A DNA stretch of 64,000 bases from Lithospermum erythrorhizon (taxonomy: Eukaryota > Streptophyta > Magnoliopsida > Boraginales > Boraginaceae), in contig JADFUC010000271.1 of assembly GCA_019722365.1 (NCBI GenBank), forward strand, positions 620,001 through 684,000, in the 5' to 3' direction. A program made the translations under genes and the position numbers. Positions 39,972 through 52,291 of this stretch are shown here, piece after piece. Each line of letters begins with the position of its first letter. Position 1 is the first letter of the stretch. The notes below the pieces were generated by a model that did no database searches, was not told where the DNA came from, and saw nothing but the letters and a program-made list of their open reading frames with translations.

Positions 39972-41864
39972 TTGACGATGAGGACAATTAAATTTATTTA
40001 TTATTTTAATTAAATTAAATTTATTTGGATTAATTGTACAATTAAATAAAGACCACTACACACAATTACACGCGCTGACAGTGCCATTCAACCTCCAATT
40101 AAAATCAACACGTAATTAAGGGTTCCCCGGCATTTTACCCAATTTAAATTAATTAGTTGTGAAATTAGGTTTTATCATTAATTAAAATCTAATTATACAT
40201 CTCATGCATTTAATGCTGACATTAAAATATCGTTTCCTAAATTCTATAATAAATAATAAATTGGAAAGAGAAAATTGGAATAAAAATAGAATTTCGACAA
40301 ACGGATCTAAACAAAGTCTTACGAAAAAGTAAAAGAAAAGTTGTGGTAACGATCTTTGAACAAGGAATGAATTGTCAAGGCTTCCAAGTGCTCTGGAGGT
40401 AGAATTGTTTAATAATACATGTTATTATTAAATTTTAAATCTACTCAATCAAAAGAAAGCCTCGATAGCCTATAAATACTCCCTACTCAACCAATTCACA
40501 TATCTCAAAAATACAAAAAATACAACAAAAAAAGTTCTCATAAGAGAATTTAGTATAAGAATACTGTAGGCGTATTTCTTCACCGAAAACCTAATTATAC
40601 ATCTCATGCGACGACATTTAAAATATCGTTCTCTAAATTTAAGGAATTAAAATAATAACTCAAGAGTAAAATCGAATAAAAATAGGATTTCTTGACAAAC
40701 GGACTCAAAATGGAAGCCCGATGAAAAAGTAAAAGGAAATAGGGTAATCGACCCTTTGAACAAGAAATGAATTCTCACAAGGCCTAAGTTGCCTGAGATG
40801 GAATTGTTTAATAATATTATGTTATTATTAAATTTTAAATCTACCAATCAGAACAAAGCCCGGTAACCTATAAATACTCCCTACCTCAACCAATTCAAGA
40901 CACATCTTGAAAAATACAAAAAAATACAAAAAGCCTTAAGAGAATTTATATGTTAACAGCCTGTATGTATTTCTTCATCAAAACCTCTCAAGATTATCAT
41001 TATTCAGAGAAAAAATATCAAATCAAACCTAGGTGTTCTTAAAGAATCAAGAGGCCGAGCCAAGAACACAAAATCTTCAACTTTGCACCAAAATAGGCCC
41101 TTAATTAGGGTACAAGGTCAATTATCGCACAAACATAGTAATTTTAGAATCAAGACCCAAAAACCAATTTGAATCAATAATCTGGGATCTCATGAATCAA
41201 ATAAACTACGTGATTGCTTGGTAAATGCCCCCTCAGAGTAAATCATAGGTAAAGATAGGTCGTGATGTATCCATGTCTAATTATCTGGAAACAAGGAGTG
41301 TTTGCTAAGCGCACCTCTCGATGTAACAAACATATCCTCGACAATAATAAGACTGCCTCCTGATGTTCGATAAGCACCTCGAACTCGCCTTAGCTGCATT
41401 TCCAGATCAAGCTTCTAAAACCCTCTCGCTGTATTAATATAGTCAAAACTGTTCAAGTCCCACGACACAAGTCTATAGACCAAGATCAAATCCAAAACAA
41501 CCATACGGTATACGCCTCGGCTATGCCTCCCGACTGACCATATCCAAGTCAACAACCAAGTCTCAAGACTAAGTCTTCTATCCAAATTTAAGATCACTGA
41601 TCCGCATCTATCCAAATTTTAGGATCAAGGATAACCATTCAAGCATAAATCCAAAATTTCTATAAGAGCGCCTAAACCAAGACTCAAATCCAAATCAAGT
41701 CCAAGTCTACCATCTCAAGCAGTCAGCAATCCGTTTAGAGAATAATAGATTGATAGTCGAACCCTAATCGATTTGATAAATTATTTTTGTACTTAGATAG
41801 ATTTTCCAAAGTGGATTTTTATCAGACAAGCGGCCAAGATACTCATAAATAATATAATCTATCT
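39972..41864 (+). repeat. Left LTR
   Basis: It matches the right LTR along its whole length, though many substitutions and indels separate them. It ends near CATAAATAATATAATCTATC, which pairs with CATAAATAATAAAATTTATC at 51875-51894. It contains two CTATAAATACTCCCTAC strings (one per duplicated unit), a plausible TATA region for retroelement transcription. Confidence 0.78.
40180..40985 (+). repeat. ~0.4 kb tandem duplication inside the left LTR
   Basis: The stretch from CTAATTATACATCTCATGC at about 40189 recurs at about 40590. Both copies pass through CGACAAACGGA, GAACAAG(G/A)AATGAATT, GGAATTGTTTAATAATA, ATTATTAAATTTTAAATCTAC and CTATAAATACTCCCTAC in the same order, about 400 bases apart. 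The right LTR has this segment only once, so the duplication arose in this copy after, or separately from, the right one. Confidence 0.85.
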
Positions 41865-44695
41865 GGGCTAGCTATTAAATCTCGCACGCCCGATATTTAC
41901 TGGCTATCACTGACTCAAAGATGCTTCCAAGTTATTCATCCAGACTCTCTCCATGTTTCCAAAAGAATACTACAAGAACCTGAGTCACAACAAAGCGGTC
42001 TCATTACATATTATCAGAACAACCAAAGCAGACTACCAATCACGCCAAGCAAACCGAGCAAATTCCTGTGAGTCTGTGAGTTTCACAACCGAGGATTTAA
42101 CATCAAGTCAAAGGGTCCCACATCCAAGCAATCCAAATGAAAGTGAGATGTTTGGCATTGTCTCATTAATCGACTTTTTCAAATTCCCATGTGACAGTCA
42201 CAACACGACGTGGTATTACCAATTGATGGTTAAAGAGTTTCCTTAGTAAATGTATCAAAGACACGATCAAGAAAATACGGTACTCCAAAGTAAAGGACAA
42301 CAATATGGTCAAAGACAAGAATACGAACAACATCAACAGTAGTAGCACCCCCGAGGATCTCTCTACTTCCTCAAGAGGCTCCTAACACCTTAAAGCGATA
42401 TACTGAAACGCATTCGCTTCCACCACGTTGCCTCAAGCATGTCTCATTGACATAACTAAACGACGCTGTAGCACCCCATGTCTTCAAATTGACGGGACCA
42501 TATCCCCGTGACAACTCAGTGGAGTTCATATCGGGGGCACCAAAAAGATAACTGGTGACGAGGTCACACCCTCATACTCCTATTGCTAAACCCTACGCCT
42601 CCCGCATGCATCATTCAAGATGTTCATGGCTATCGCCTCCGAAATCTAATGTCAATGAAGTCAGAACTTAAGCAAGATATCGCCTAATTTCTTCGCATAC
42701 GCAATAACGCCGGGATACGGGACTGCTAATGGGTTAAATAGTTTGCTCGATCACCAAAGTGGAATGATTTGAGCTGCCATTAAGTAGAGCCTACTAACAT
42801 CGCTAGTCAAGCATACCGAATGCGACCTCTAAATCGCTTCTTCAAAGATCCAACGACAGCTTAGTACGATGTAGCCGACTAACGTCAGCAACGCACGCAC
42901 TCCGCCTCATAATAGACTTTATAAGCAAACGGTAAGCCTGAAATTAAACGCAAAGATAGACTGTCAGAAACATCAACTATCAAAGACGCTGCGATTCAAG
43001 GTACGAGACCGACCTACAATATATCTCTAAAGTGTATACTTCCCAGAACTTTCTTTGTTGTACTATCAACCGTAGTTCATAATACTGAGTCAATTTTCAT
43101 ACCGCCAACAAGTTATGGGCACGGTAATATCAACATCCACGCACTACAATGCCAAATTTAAAGATGCAGATCTCGAAGAGCCATATAAAGAAGATGCACA
43201 CGCCACAACTTTCAAGCTTAACAAAGTCATCCTTCAAAACCAGTTAACACAAGATATACTAAATATGGAAGAGACTCGCCCAACGCCGAAACAGACGCAA
43301 GCTCAATTCATCCTAACATTCCTGACCCCAAAGAATCCTCGAGAGCTATTAAATGAAAAGCCTCATGTAGCTTCCCAAGTCCAAGCGACCTCAAGACGCC
43401 AACAAAGCAACGAGCCAACCATCGCAAGTGATCACCGTCATTGGTCATCCCACAAAAAGTGTTTCACCTTCAAAGAAAGTTGACGGGTTCGCGCATCAAG
43501 TGGACCATATCCTCAAGAAGACAACGCCGGCGTAAATCATGTGACTGTCATGAGTTAAGAAAAATACATGCGAGACATCTGGGATGTAAAGGAAACCACG
43601 GAGAAGCTTACTCGATAACTCCCATGTCAGAGCTTAGCTTCCATGCCACATCTCAGAAGAAGTTTGTTTGAAATTCGATCGCAACAGCAAAGAATAAGTC
43701 ACTTCCCAGTTCTATGGGGAAGACATCAACTAAATCGTAAGACGACGCACCCTAAAGAAATGGACAACAAGATCAACAACCAAATTACTGAAACAACAAA
43801 CCATCAATCAAGTCTTCCACAGTCGAGACAAACACACAAAAGAAAGGATGGTCTTAAAAAGATCGAGCGCAACAAGCCAAGAACCTTATCCAAAGAGTCG
43901 AAACAACAAACCACAAATCGTCTTCCGTAACTCGTGGACAAACACAAAGAGAAAAGGATTTGCCTCTAAGACGGTGGGGGAAACAAACCAAGTCAGACTC
44001 CAAGAAAGGACACAACAGTTCTCCATCAAGGTGACGCAATCAAAGGTGTGGCCATACACCACATATATGAATATGTCAATACGTTATGTGCATACAAAGT
44101 ACTGAAAGTTACCAACAAACGGAGGCAACCATCAAGTGGACAACCCTCATTACTCAAGGCAACACTGTGAATACTAAATGTCACTTCAGAAATACATAAT
44201 ATCTCTACAGTGAAGATAAACTGCCTAATCGCCTTCGATATTTAGCCTAAACTTCTACAATCTCCTCGGTAAGAGAAATAAACCTGCCTCCATTCTCCTT
44301 GACATGAATAAACCATCTCCATTCCTTCCTGACACGAGTCTAAACTGCCTACTATCTCCTCGACACGAGGCTAAACCGCCTACGACTCCTCAAAGTGGCA
44401 TCATAAAATACCCATAACACTCCTGGACGAGAGTCTAAAACATCCATCCCCATGAACTATGTTTTGACTTGATTCTAATGGGTACGTAGGCAGCTTGGAA
44501 GCCCCAAGTTCAGTTATAACCTCAAAAACTCTATATGTTCGCCACAACGGTATAAGAAGCCAACTACCCAAGTCAACACTGGAGTAGAATACTACCAAAG
44601 TATTACTCCTGCGCGTACTACTCATGACGGATCACATAACATCCCAAGATCATCCATGCTCAATTCCCAACGGTGACGCCTGTGTTCGAAGGGGC
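41865..44695 (+). other. Interior of the LTR element
   Basis: A/C-rich plus strand sequence without reverse transcriptase, integrase or protease motifs. The longest plus-strand frame, 43115-43483 (122 codons, MGTVISTSTHYNAKF...), is hydrophilic and Gln/Thr/Lys-rich. It could be a gag-like relic, but I do not recognise it. 44230-44450 holds several copies of a ~45-base unit around CTCCTCGACACGAG...TAAACCGCCTAC. Tandem repeats of this kind, downstream of coding parts, are known in Tat/Ogre-type elements. Confidence 0.5.
44230..44450 (+). repeat. Short tandem repeats upstream of the right LTR
   Basis: About four to five imperfect copies of a ~45-50 base unit with TCCT(C/T)GACA(C/T)GAG followed by (T/C)TAAAC(T/C)(G/C)CC. 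Copies are near 44270, 44305, 44335, 44370 and 44420. Confidence 0.65.
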
Positions 44696-44917
44696 ATTTC
44701 AGAAGGCCGATTTTTTTTAAATTATTTTTAATTAAATTAATTTATTTGGATTAATTAAAAATAATTAAATAAAGACCAATCAAATAATTTCATGCTATTG
44801 GACAGGTTTCATTCGAGCTACCAATTAAAAACCGAACACGGAAAATTAAGCTGCCTTAGTATTTTAACCACCTAACATTAATTACCAGTGGTAAAATTAG
44901 GTTTATCATTAAATTAA
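44696..44917 (+). repeat. Right LTR, first part (before MULE insertion)
   Basis: The segment around TTATTTGGATTAATT, AATTAAATAAAGACCA and GGTAAAATTAGGTTTATCA matches 39998-40178 of the left LTR. It stops at the target duplication of the nested MULE and resumes at 50719. Confidence 0.8.
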
Positions 44918-45132
44918 GTGCTTAACGGCAGAGACATCACTAACGTTTCAAAAAAATATCACTTATACCACTCACGTTTCAGACCCACCATATATGATCA
45001 CTCATGTTTAAAAAGTTACCCACTCATACCACTCTACTCGTTAAATGTTGATTTTTGTTAGTTTAATGAAAGGTAATTTAGTCCATTTACATTTTACGCT
45101 TTTTAAAACACCCAAATCTTCTTTAATTTAGA
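44918..45132 (+). repeat. Left terminal inverted repeat of the MULE
   Basis: It begins GTGCTTAACGGCAGAGACATC and runs inward through CATGTTTAAAAAG, GTTAAATGTTGATTTTTG, GGTAATTTAGTCCATTTAC and CACCCAAATCTTCTTTAA. Each landmark is matched in order by the complement of 50508-50718. Confidence 0.94.
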
Positions 45133-45159
45133 CAAAGATCCCAACCCATTTTCCCCCTC

Positions 45160-45238
45160 TTAAACCCATATAAACCCACAAATCTTCACATTCGACAACC
45201 CATATAAACCCACAAATCTTCACCTTTGACAAATTGGT
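45160..45238 (+). repeat. Two-copy direct repeat inside the MULE's left end
   Basis: AACCCATATAAACCCACAAA and the following TCTTCAC occur twice about 36 bases apart (from about 45165 and 45201), just inside the left TIR. Confidence 0.85.
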
Positions 45239-46044
45239 GAACAACCTCATAAACCCTCAGATCTTCTTCTCCCTCATAATCTCACAAATCTTCTTTCCAA
45301 ATTTCTTATTTCAATTACACAAAACACTTTCCCTGCTCTTCAACCTTTCCAATCAGAATTGAGGAGCCTGAAAATATTTTCTAAGCAAATACCGCTAAAG
45401 AAAGAGACGCTAAGAAAGTTTCTAAGACTGGGATGCGTTTATCATTGGCCCAACCGCCTGCAGCACTTTTTTGAGAATTTTTTCTTCATATTCTCCGTGA
45501 ATCCTCGCTTCAAACTGACATTACTTATCCAATGAAAGTTACGGTCGGGATTCGAAATGAGGATTGAAATAACAGACTCCATGTCGAAAAGAGGGCTACG
45601 CAAGGAGGAATCTTTGAATTCATTGATCAGACAGCGGAGCAACTAACTCCTTTTCCGAGGCTAAATTAAATCTTTGTGAAACAAGACTCGCATTGAACAA
45701 CAACCTGTCGAAATATCGACGGGTAAGAGTCCGGTTAGTTTGAACGCAGTGTTCAAGAACGCCGCTGGATAGTCTTTGTATTTGCTTTCTTTTCTTCCTA
45801 CGGTGCCTTATTTAAAGCGTTAACTCTATGAATAAAATCAAGGCTGGGTCAATGCTGTCAAAGCATATTTAAACAATCAAGTTGCTATATCACGGATACT
45901 GCTTTCGCTTCCTACCTCATTAATATGGTATTAGTTTGTCAAATGCTTACGTTAATACCGTTGAGAATGGCGCGAAACAAACAAGAACATGTTATTAGTC
46001 CACAATATCTCTCTCTCGACCGAAAATAATTCCAATTCATATAT

Positions 46045-46240
46045 TAATTATATCACCACGCTTTCTAAAAAAAAATCCAACTTATATCACCCACAAGCTT
46101 CAAAAAAATTAAAATTATATCACTCATGTTTAAAAAAAGTCCAATTTATATCACTAAAGTCAAAAATTCAACGTAGATATCACTAATCGTGCTTTAAAAA
46201 ATCCACTTATATCATAAGACGTTTCAAAAACCTAATCTAA
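46045..46240 (+). repeat. Array of ~31-base repeats in the MULE that echo its terminal repeat
   Basis: TATATCAC (or a one-base variant) starts at 46049, 46083, 46116, 46147, 46176 and 46208, a spacing of 29-34 bases. It is usually followed by a TTTAAAAAA-like run. The unit resembles the outer TIR text, in which TTTCAAAAAAATATCACTTA is followed by ACCACTCACGTTT. The array lies between the left TIR and the transposase 3' end. Confidence 0.85.
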
Positions 46241-46729
46241 CAAAAAGTAGCGTTTCCTACCCGTAAAAACAAACAATCTATATTAACTAAGAAATGTAAT
46301 TGTTGTTTGTAAGAGTTGAAAAGTATCATAATACTTTAAAACAAACAATTCATCTCCCATGGAGCACATAGTCCCAAAAAAATACGAAGCTTGTTCTATC
46401 TTCAATTTTGTCTACTGCGAGGCTTCTTTGGCCAAGGGTTCTTTATACTTATCATCGCTCCAGCTTCTTCATAATCGCCTTCCAAATTATCAACAGAGGT
46501 CTCGCTCTTACGTCAAGGACCTCAAAGCACCTTCTAGTGCCACAAGATTTCATGATAAGTCGACGCCGGTCGCGACGGCAATGGGCCGACCTCATCCACA
46601 TCAGCCCACGAATTTCAATAAATGGCTGGCCTTCCGCATTGCTCTCCCACATAAACACCATTAGTAACATAAAAACAACACAAAGAAGTATTAACATACA
46701 CTAAAAAGTACCCTTCGTGCCTACCTCCA

Positions 46730-49092
46730 TGAATGGGGTTTCGAGGACAACTCCTCCTATTATGATTTTTCACACCACATGCCACCCCTCTTCACTACTA
46801 CCTTTAACTGTACGACATACTTTCCCTCTTTTTTTCTTAACCTCATCGATCAAGCCATTTCCTAGCTTTTTAGGTCTCCTACCTAACTTAACACACAACG
46901 GAGGATCGTTGGCATACCATTTGTTTACCCAAAAAGACTCACTATTTGTAGAAGAAGCACATTTTCAGTAGGTCTGCATCGAACCTGAAGAATACTCAGA
47001 ACACTCACGCATTAAATCTCGGTGCGCCTTCTAAGATGGGCGCGAACGGAACGAACGCACGGTATCTGCACACAACCCGACACAACTGCATGCACATTCC
47101 CTACTGGGGATATAAGCCGACGTAAAAATTGCGCCCACGAGCATAATAACCAAAACAAGCCCCCACCATTCCATGTACATGTGGAACCCTCACACAAAAC
47201 TTGCCTCTCATTAATGATTTTCATAATCCGAGGACATATAGGACCTGCCTTCCTTTCTATTGCTAATCTCCTATCTCTAATACGCTCTTAAGCGTATTTT
47301 TCTAATGATTTAATATCAGAATTATCGTCTGTGATCTACGCAAAATGAAGGAATTTGCCGGATACGTATCGTATAACATGTCCGACTTGACAGTTAGAGG
47401 AAAGAATGACTTACACCATCTATTTTGTTGGGGGCATGTGTTTGAAGCCATTCGTAAGAATTCTCATCAACATCCTTCAAGTGTTCCATGGCCGACTGGA
47501 ATCACTGCTCAAATTCTCAGACATTCCCATAGTTTATCTCTGAAATCTCCCCCTTTATTAGCCAATTTGAAATTTTTGTATAAATGTCACAATATGTCTT
47601 CAGGTTCACATCCGTAGTTAAGCCTATACATGACACTTTCCAATCCCCATATGATAGAATGTTAGAAAAACGTACCAATTATAAAAAACGGAATTGCAAA
47701 GAGATTAATACTCATATCCATATGAACGCTATATTTATCATTTAACAATCTTCAAATTCGATAAGAAACCTTAACGAATCCAATTCTAACCTATTTTTGT
47801 TTTCTTGTTCAACCACTGCCCAAGCTATATGCCACCATCCATTGTTAGGATCAAGAGCTACGACAGTTAAGATTTGTTGTTTGTACATTCCTTTAGTGTG
47901 GCACCCATCTAGGCCTATCAAATTTCTACATCCAATGTTGAATCCATCTACAAGAGGTTTCAAACATATATACATTCTTTGAAATCTATTAGCCTCAAAT
48001 ACTCCACTTGGCTCCTCATACTCAATCGTAACAAAGCATCACTATAAAAGCAGCTAATTTCAATTCATGGCTATAGTCCCATATTTGTTTGAACTGCTTC
48101 ACATGATCTCCATCAATTTTTTTCAAAGCCATCTCTTTCATCCTCCTAGCAGTATTAGGACTGATCTTAATTTCATATTTCTTATGAACACATACCTGGT
48201 TACAAGGAATAAAAACATATTAGACTAACATACAAAAATTCAAACTGAAATCGCAAAAAATTGTACCTGTAAGGTCGATTTTCATTTCTGGGGCACACCC
48301 TGAATAAATATTCCATTACAACTGCAAAAAAAAGTGATGTTGGCAAGATTTGTTCTAGATTGTGGACAGTTCTTATGTTTCAGAGAAATTGTCTTCACCT
48401 TGAAGTCATTAGGTCCTAGATGTCTGGACTTTGAAATCCAAATTGACCACTTACATGGAAATTTGCACTTCAGACAGCCTTTGTTGTCACCAATATAACA
48501 AGCTAACGGGTTTTCTCGCTTTTTCAACGCATACCAAATCATAGCTTCGAGCTGGGTTCGCTTCTTTGCTTGAAAATACGAGCCCTACTTTAGTCAGCTG
48601 ATTTCAGAAATCTCTTCTGATCAATCCATATATTCTTTTCTCTTTGACTTTCATCGAATCGAATGAGACTTCTATGTCGATTTACTTATCATTATTCAAT
48701 AGGTCACCAACTAATCAAATCGTGATCGTAGTCCCTATAACCTCAGGCTCTTCTTTCCTAAAACTTTGTCATATCTATAAAGTGTACCATCTTTGCCCTC
48801 TTCGCCACTGGGCCTCGGATCGGGACTCATGACTATCGCCTCCCTATTCCATCCGAAGTCAAGTATACAGATCAAGTATCATCTCCTGTGGATTAAACGT
48901 ATTACAAGCTTCAAATGGATTGCTAATCTCCCTCTCAAGCACCACCTCCTTCTCTAATTCATTGTTGTCAAATCCATCAACAAACATCCCATATAACACA
49001 TCTGGATCAGCTTGGCTGGACCAAATCACCATTATCATCCAACTCAGGCAATTGAGTTTGGCTTTGTGACTGCTCTCCATCAACAACATCAT
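46730..49092 (-). pseudogene. Broken MuDR-type MULE transposase
   Basis: Pieces are found in transposase order on the minus strand. 49092-48859 is an acidic N-terminal region. 48542-48282 is the DNA-binding domain with Cys/His spacing (GCLKCKFPCKW, FKVKTISLKHKNC). About 48180-48010 reads TARRMKEMALKKIDGDHVKQ and continues FKQIWDYSHELK. 47975-47742 is the start of the MULE DDE domain (LIGLDGCHTKGMYKQQ, VVALDPNNGWWHIAWAVVEQ). 47640-47420 has CHIYTKI, FRDKLWECLRI and MEHLKDVDENSYEWLQ. About 46890-46730 is the C-terminal RRPKKLG stretch and zinc knuckle CGVKNHNRRSCPRNP. A SWIM finger expected near 47.0-47.2 kb is too decayed to confirm. Stop codons and frame changes separate the pieces, so the gene is dead. 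By family knowledge the intact enzyme cuts and pastes elements at their TIRs. Confidence 0.92.
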
Positions 49093-50507
49093 CCATGCAT
49101 TCTTCCAACAAGAGTTCCTCGCGAATCTAACTTTCTTTTCTCACTTTCGCTCTACCCACTTTTCCTTTGGCCTTTTCGACCACTATATTCTGTTTTGTAA
49201 TTGTGGGCTCATGGACTTGGGCCTCCAAGCATAAATCTGAAGGTCGTTTAATTTCGGCCGACTACAACGGAGGTTGTTCACTTAATGTGGCCCTATCATT
49301 GGGTCCGCTTCATCATCACAAACATCTTCCAACATCGGCCGACTACTGCTAACTTCATCAACTATCCATGGAAGATAAGACGGGAATCCAAAGATCGTAA
49401 GTGTGCTCAACGTCATCACTAACCTTCGAGTGCCCCAACATCATCACTAACCTTTGGTAAAGTTGCATTCACCATCATCTTCACTAATAACAACTTTGTT
49501 AAAGGAACCTGCCGCATTACAATCTCGCAATACACAAATGTGCGTGGACTAAAGATCATGTAAAACATCAACAAACTTCCAATATTTCATGTCAGCAGTA
49601 AACCCAACAACATGCGCATCACATTGCGTGTCTTCAATCCATCGTTCCAAGTCAACTCCTCGGAATCTCTATCAAGGTGTTAACATAAAGAGACAACTTA
49701 TACCCACAACTCACAACAATATAATCCATGTCCGTATATCGTTAAGTCAAGTCTACCAATCAATACACCTCATCATTCCTCCTTTATAAACTCTCAAAGG
49801 GCCTACTCAAACGTATTCGCAAGAAAAGTTGCACACGTACGGTGAAATACTGGGCTATATTAACTGCTGGTAAAAAAAAACCAACTTTAAAATTCAGCAA
49901 AAAATACAATTCTAACACAAAAAATTCAACAAAAAATTCTAAGCAACATGCAACAACAATTAGTTCAAGAATTCCATGATTTTAACCTCAACATTATGCT
50001 TTATACAAAGTTCCTATTTAACAACCCTAGTTTCGCAAAAAAAGCAACACAATTTTCGGTGGGTTTAAAACATGAAAACTAAATAATTGAAACTTTATCG
50101 ACCAATTGGGATGCCAGACAGAACTACCTATCATAAAAATCCCAAAAAAAAATCACTTAATCAAAAAAATTAGAGAATTCATCTTTTGAAAAATAACACT
50201 CTAACACTTCAGAGCACAATAGAAGAAATGTGATATACCCAAGGGCCTCACCATATATGTTTGCTTTACGACCATCATCACTCGCCTTCCTCGGGTCTCA
50301 AACTCCACTTATCTCCTCGTCAATTATCATTTCCTCTATTCTCACGGTAGAGGTTCGTGATTCAGAATATCAATGCTTTGTAATGATGCAAAATTTTGGG
50401 GTCAAATTTGTAAAGATTTCTCATGGTTTCTGTACATGTTTCTTTGGTGAGTGGTTATAGAGCTTTTAATACCAAAATCATTTATGGCGTGGCATGGGTC
50501 ATTCCTT

Positions 50508-50718
50508 TGTAAAATAAAGAAGATTTAGGTGTTTTAAAAAGTGGAAAATGTAAATGGACTAAATTACCCTTCATTAAACTAATAAAAACCAACATTTAAC
50601 GCGTAGAAATGTAGAGCTGGCAACGCTTAAACATGAGCCGATTATATACGCTGGTCCGAAACGTGTCGTATGTTGGCATTTTTTGAAATATTGCTGATGT
50701 CTCCCCGCCATTCGCCTC
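50508..50718 (-). repeat. Right terminal inverted repeat of the MULE
   Basis: Read on the minus strand it begins GAGGCGAATGGCGGGGAGAC and contains GTTAAATGTTGGTTTTTAT, GGTAATTTAGTCCATTTAC and CACCTAAATCTTCTTTA, in the same order as the left repeat. Confidence 0.94.
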
Positions 50719-51894
50719 TAAATTAAACCTAATTTTGTACCTATTATTATGATAACGCCATTAAAAATAGATTCTCTAAATTTACGCGACAATAATAAAT
50801 CGGTACAAAACCAAATAAAATCGGCGTCGACAAACGACTCAAAATTCACATTCAATAAAAAAAGAATTGATATGGAAATAGGGTAAACCTTTACCCTTGC
50901 AAGTCAAGAAACAAATCGGCGGCACCGCCTCATGTTTTGCCGTGATTTGATTTTTAAATATTATTTTAATATTTTCCTACCTGCCTCGACCTTAATGGCC
51001 CTCAAAAAATCAACTAAGACGTAATACATCTAAAACGACCAACCAATCGTAAGAAGCTCAAAAGCCTATAACAATTTTACGTTTTTCCCCTGCTTGGGAG
51101 CTCAAGACCATCGCACAACCTTTAAAGCTCCAAAAGGCTTCAGAGGATATTATGCACCAAAATAAAGCGCTTAATATCATTTAATGCGTTGAATTATCAG
51201 ACAAACGCTAGTAATTTCTGCGATCACACTCCAAAATTAATAAGACCGATCATTCTGGATCTCATAAATAAAGTAAACTATGATTGGGGTTCTCAAAATC
51301 CCCCTCAGAGTAAATCATAAAGTGTGATATAAGTCGCACAACCCCGCCCCGCCTATCGCAAAATTGACGGAAAGAAAGCTGCCTGCCTCCGCGACAGTTC
51401 GACAAGACCGAACTCCGCCTTACCAGACGAGATCGTTCGCTACGCCTTCGCTTACACACACACATAGCCAAATCAAGTCTAAATCCCACGACTAAGTCTA
51501 TGTACCAAGATCAAGCCTGCATACCCATACTGCATATCGCTATGCTTCCCGCTTCTGACCATATCCAAGTCAAATACCAAGTCTCAAGCAAGATTAAGCC
51601 TTCCATCCGCCTATGATCATTCGATCGGAAATTCTATCCAAATTGTGATCACATAATCCATTCAAAGATAAATCCAACTCCATAAGAGGCTACTAAACCA
51701 AGACTCAAGTTCAAATCGCTCCAAGACTACATCAGCCCAAAGTTCAACATCTCAAGAAATAACAATCCGCTTTAATGAACAATGATCGGATACTAATTCA
51801 TAATCGATTTGATAAATTATTTTTATACCTAAATAGATTTTCCCAAAGTAATTTTATTGTATTGATGCATATAATCATAAATAATAAAATTTAT
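50719..51894 (+). repeat. Right LTR, second part (after MULE insertion)
   Basis: It resumes the LTR exactly where the first part stopped (TAAATTAAACCTAATTTTG against ATTAAAATCTAATTATAC in the left LTR) and runs to about 51894. It ends roughly 200 bases before the TATA box of the WAT1-related gene, so the LTR borders that promoter. Confidence 0.8.
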
Positions 51895-52100
51895 CAATCG
51901 ATTACAGAAGATTTTATTTTAGGAAAACATGAGGTAAATGCGCTTAGTACGAGGATAGTCAATAATCTTTCTCAATTCTCATCATTATATTATTACTAAG
52001 TTGTACCATGACTCATAAATTAGTTTTAAAAAAAAGTGGCTGTTATAGCACTGCTAATAATAACTATCGTCACTAGCTACTATTGCCACCTACACGTCCT
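51895..52100. other. Short intergenic region between LTR and WAT1-related promoter
   Basis: About 200 bases of AT-rich sequence without a recognisable repeat. Any upstream control of the transporter gene beyond this lies inside the retrotransposon LTR. Confidence 0.5.
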
Positions 52101-52108
52101 TATAAATA
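52101..52108 (+). promoter_or_regulatory. TATA box of the WAT1-related gene
   Basis: TATAAATA sits 191 bases before the ATG at 52292. Transcription would start near 52135, giving a leader of about 155 bases. Confidence 0.6.
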
Positions 52109-52291
52109 TGTAAGCATCAACCCATTACTCCTCAGGAAAAACACAAACCTTCTCTCAATAGATACAAGTGTTTTCCTCTCTACGACATAGATACATGAAT
52201 AATCAATCTTCACTCCCCCAACAGCTTTCTACAAAGCATATAGTACGAACATCATTTTACTATTGTTTAACATAGTTAACAATTAATAACA

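Larger units (their letters stand above)
44918..50718 (-). mobile_element. Mutator-like element (MULE), nested in the right LTR
   Basis: About 5.8 kb, bounded by ~210 bp terminal inverted repeats and an 8-base direct repeat TAAATTAA at 44910-44917 and 50719-50726 (9 bases with one mismatch), the target duplication size expected of Mutator elements. Removing the element and one repeat restores an LTR sequence matching the left LTR. It carries a broken MuDR-type transposase on the minus strand (49092-46730). Frames are interrupted by stops and shifts, so this copy cannot make transposase, although the TIRs could still be acted on in trans. Confidence 0.94.
39972..51894 (+). mobile_element. Old LTR retrotransposon, probably non-autonomous, with a nested MULE
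   Basis: Two diverged direct repeats bracket a ~2.8 kb interior: a left LTR at 39972-41864 and a right LTR at 44696-44917 continued at 50719-51894. Shared landmarks in order are TTATTTGGATTAATT...AATAAAGACC near the start, ATTCTCTAAATTTA, GGATCTCAT, CCCCCTCAGAGTAAATCAT, and AATCGATTTGATAAATTATT at the end. Without the internal duplication (left) and the MULE (right), the LTRs would be about 1.5 and 1.4 kb. A purine-rich string, GAAGGGGCA, just before the right LTR is a candidate polypurine tract and gives plus orientation. The interior shows no reverse transcriptase or integrase, so this is probably a LARD-like or deleted Ty3/gypsy-type element. Exact ends and target duplication are not resolved. 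Confidence 0.78.
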
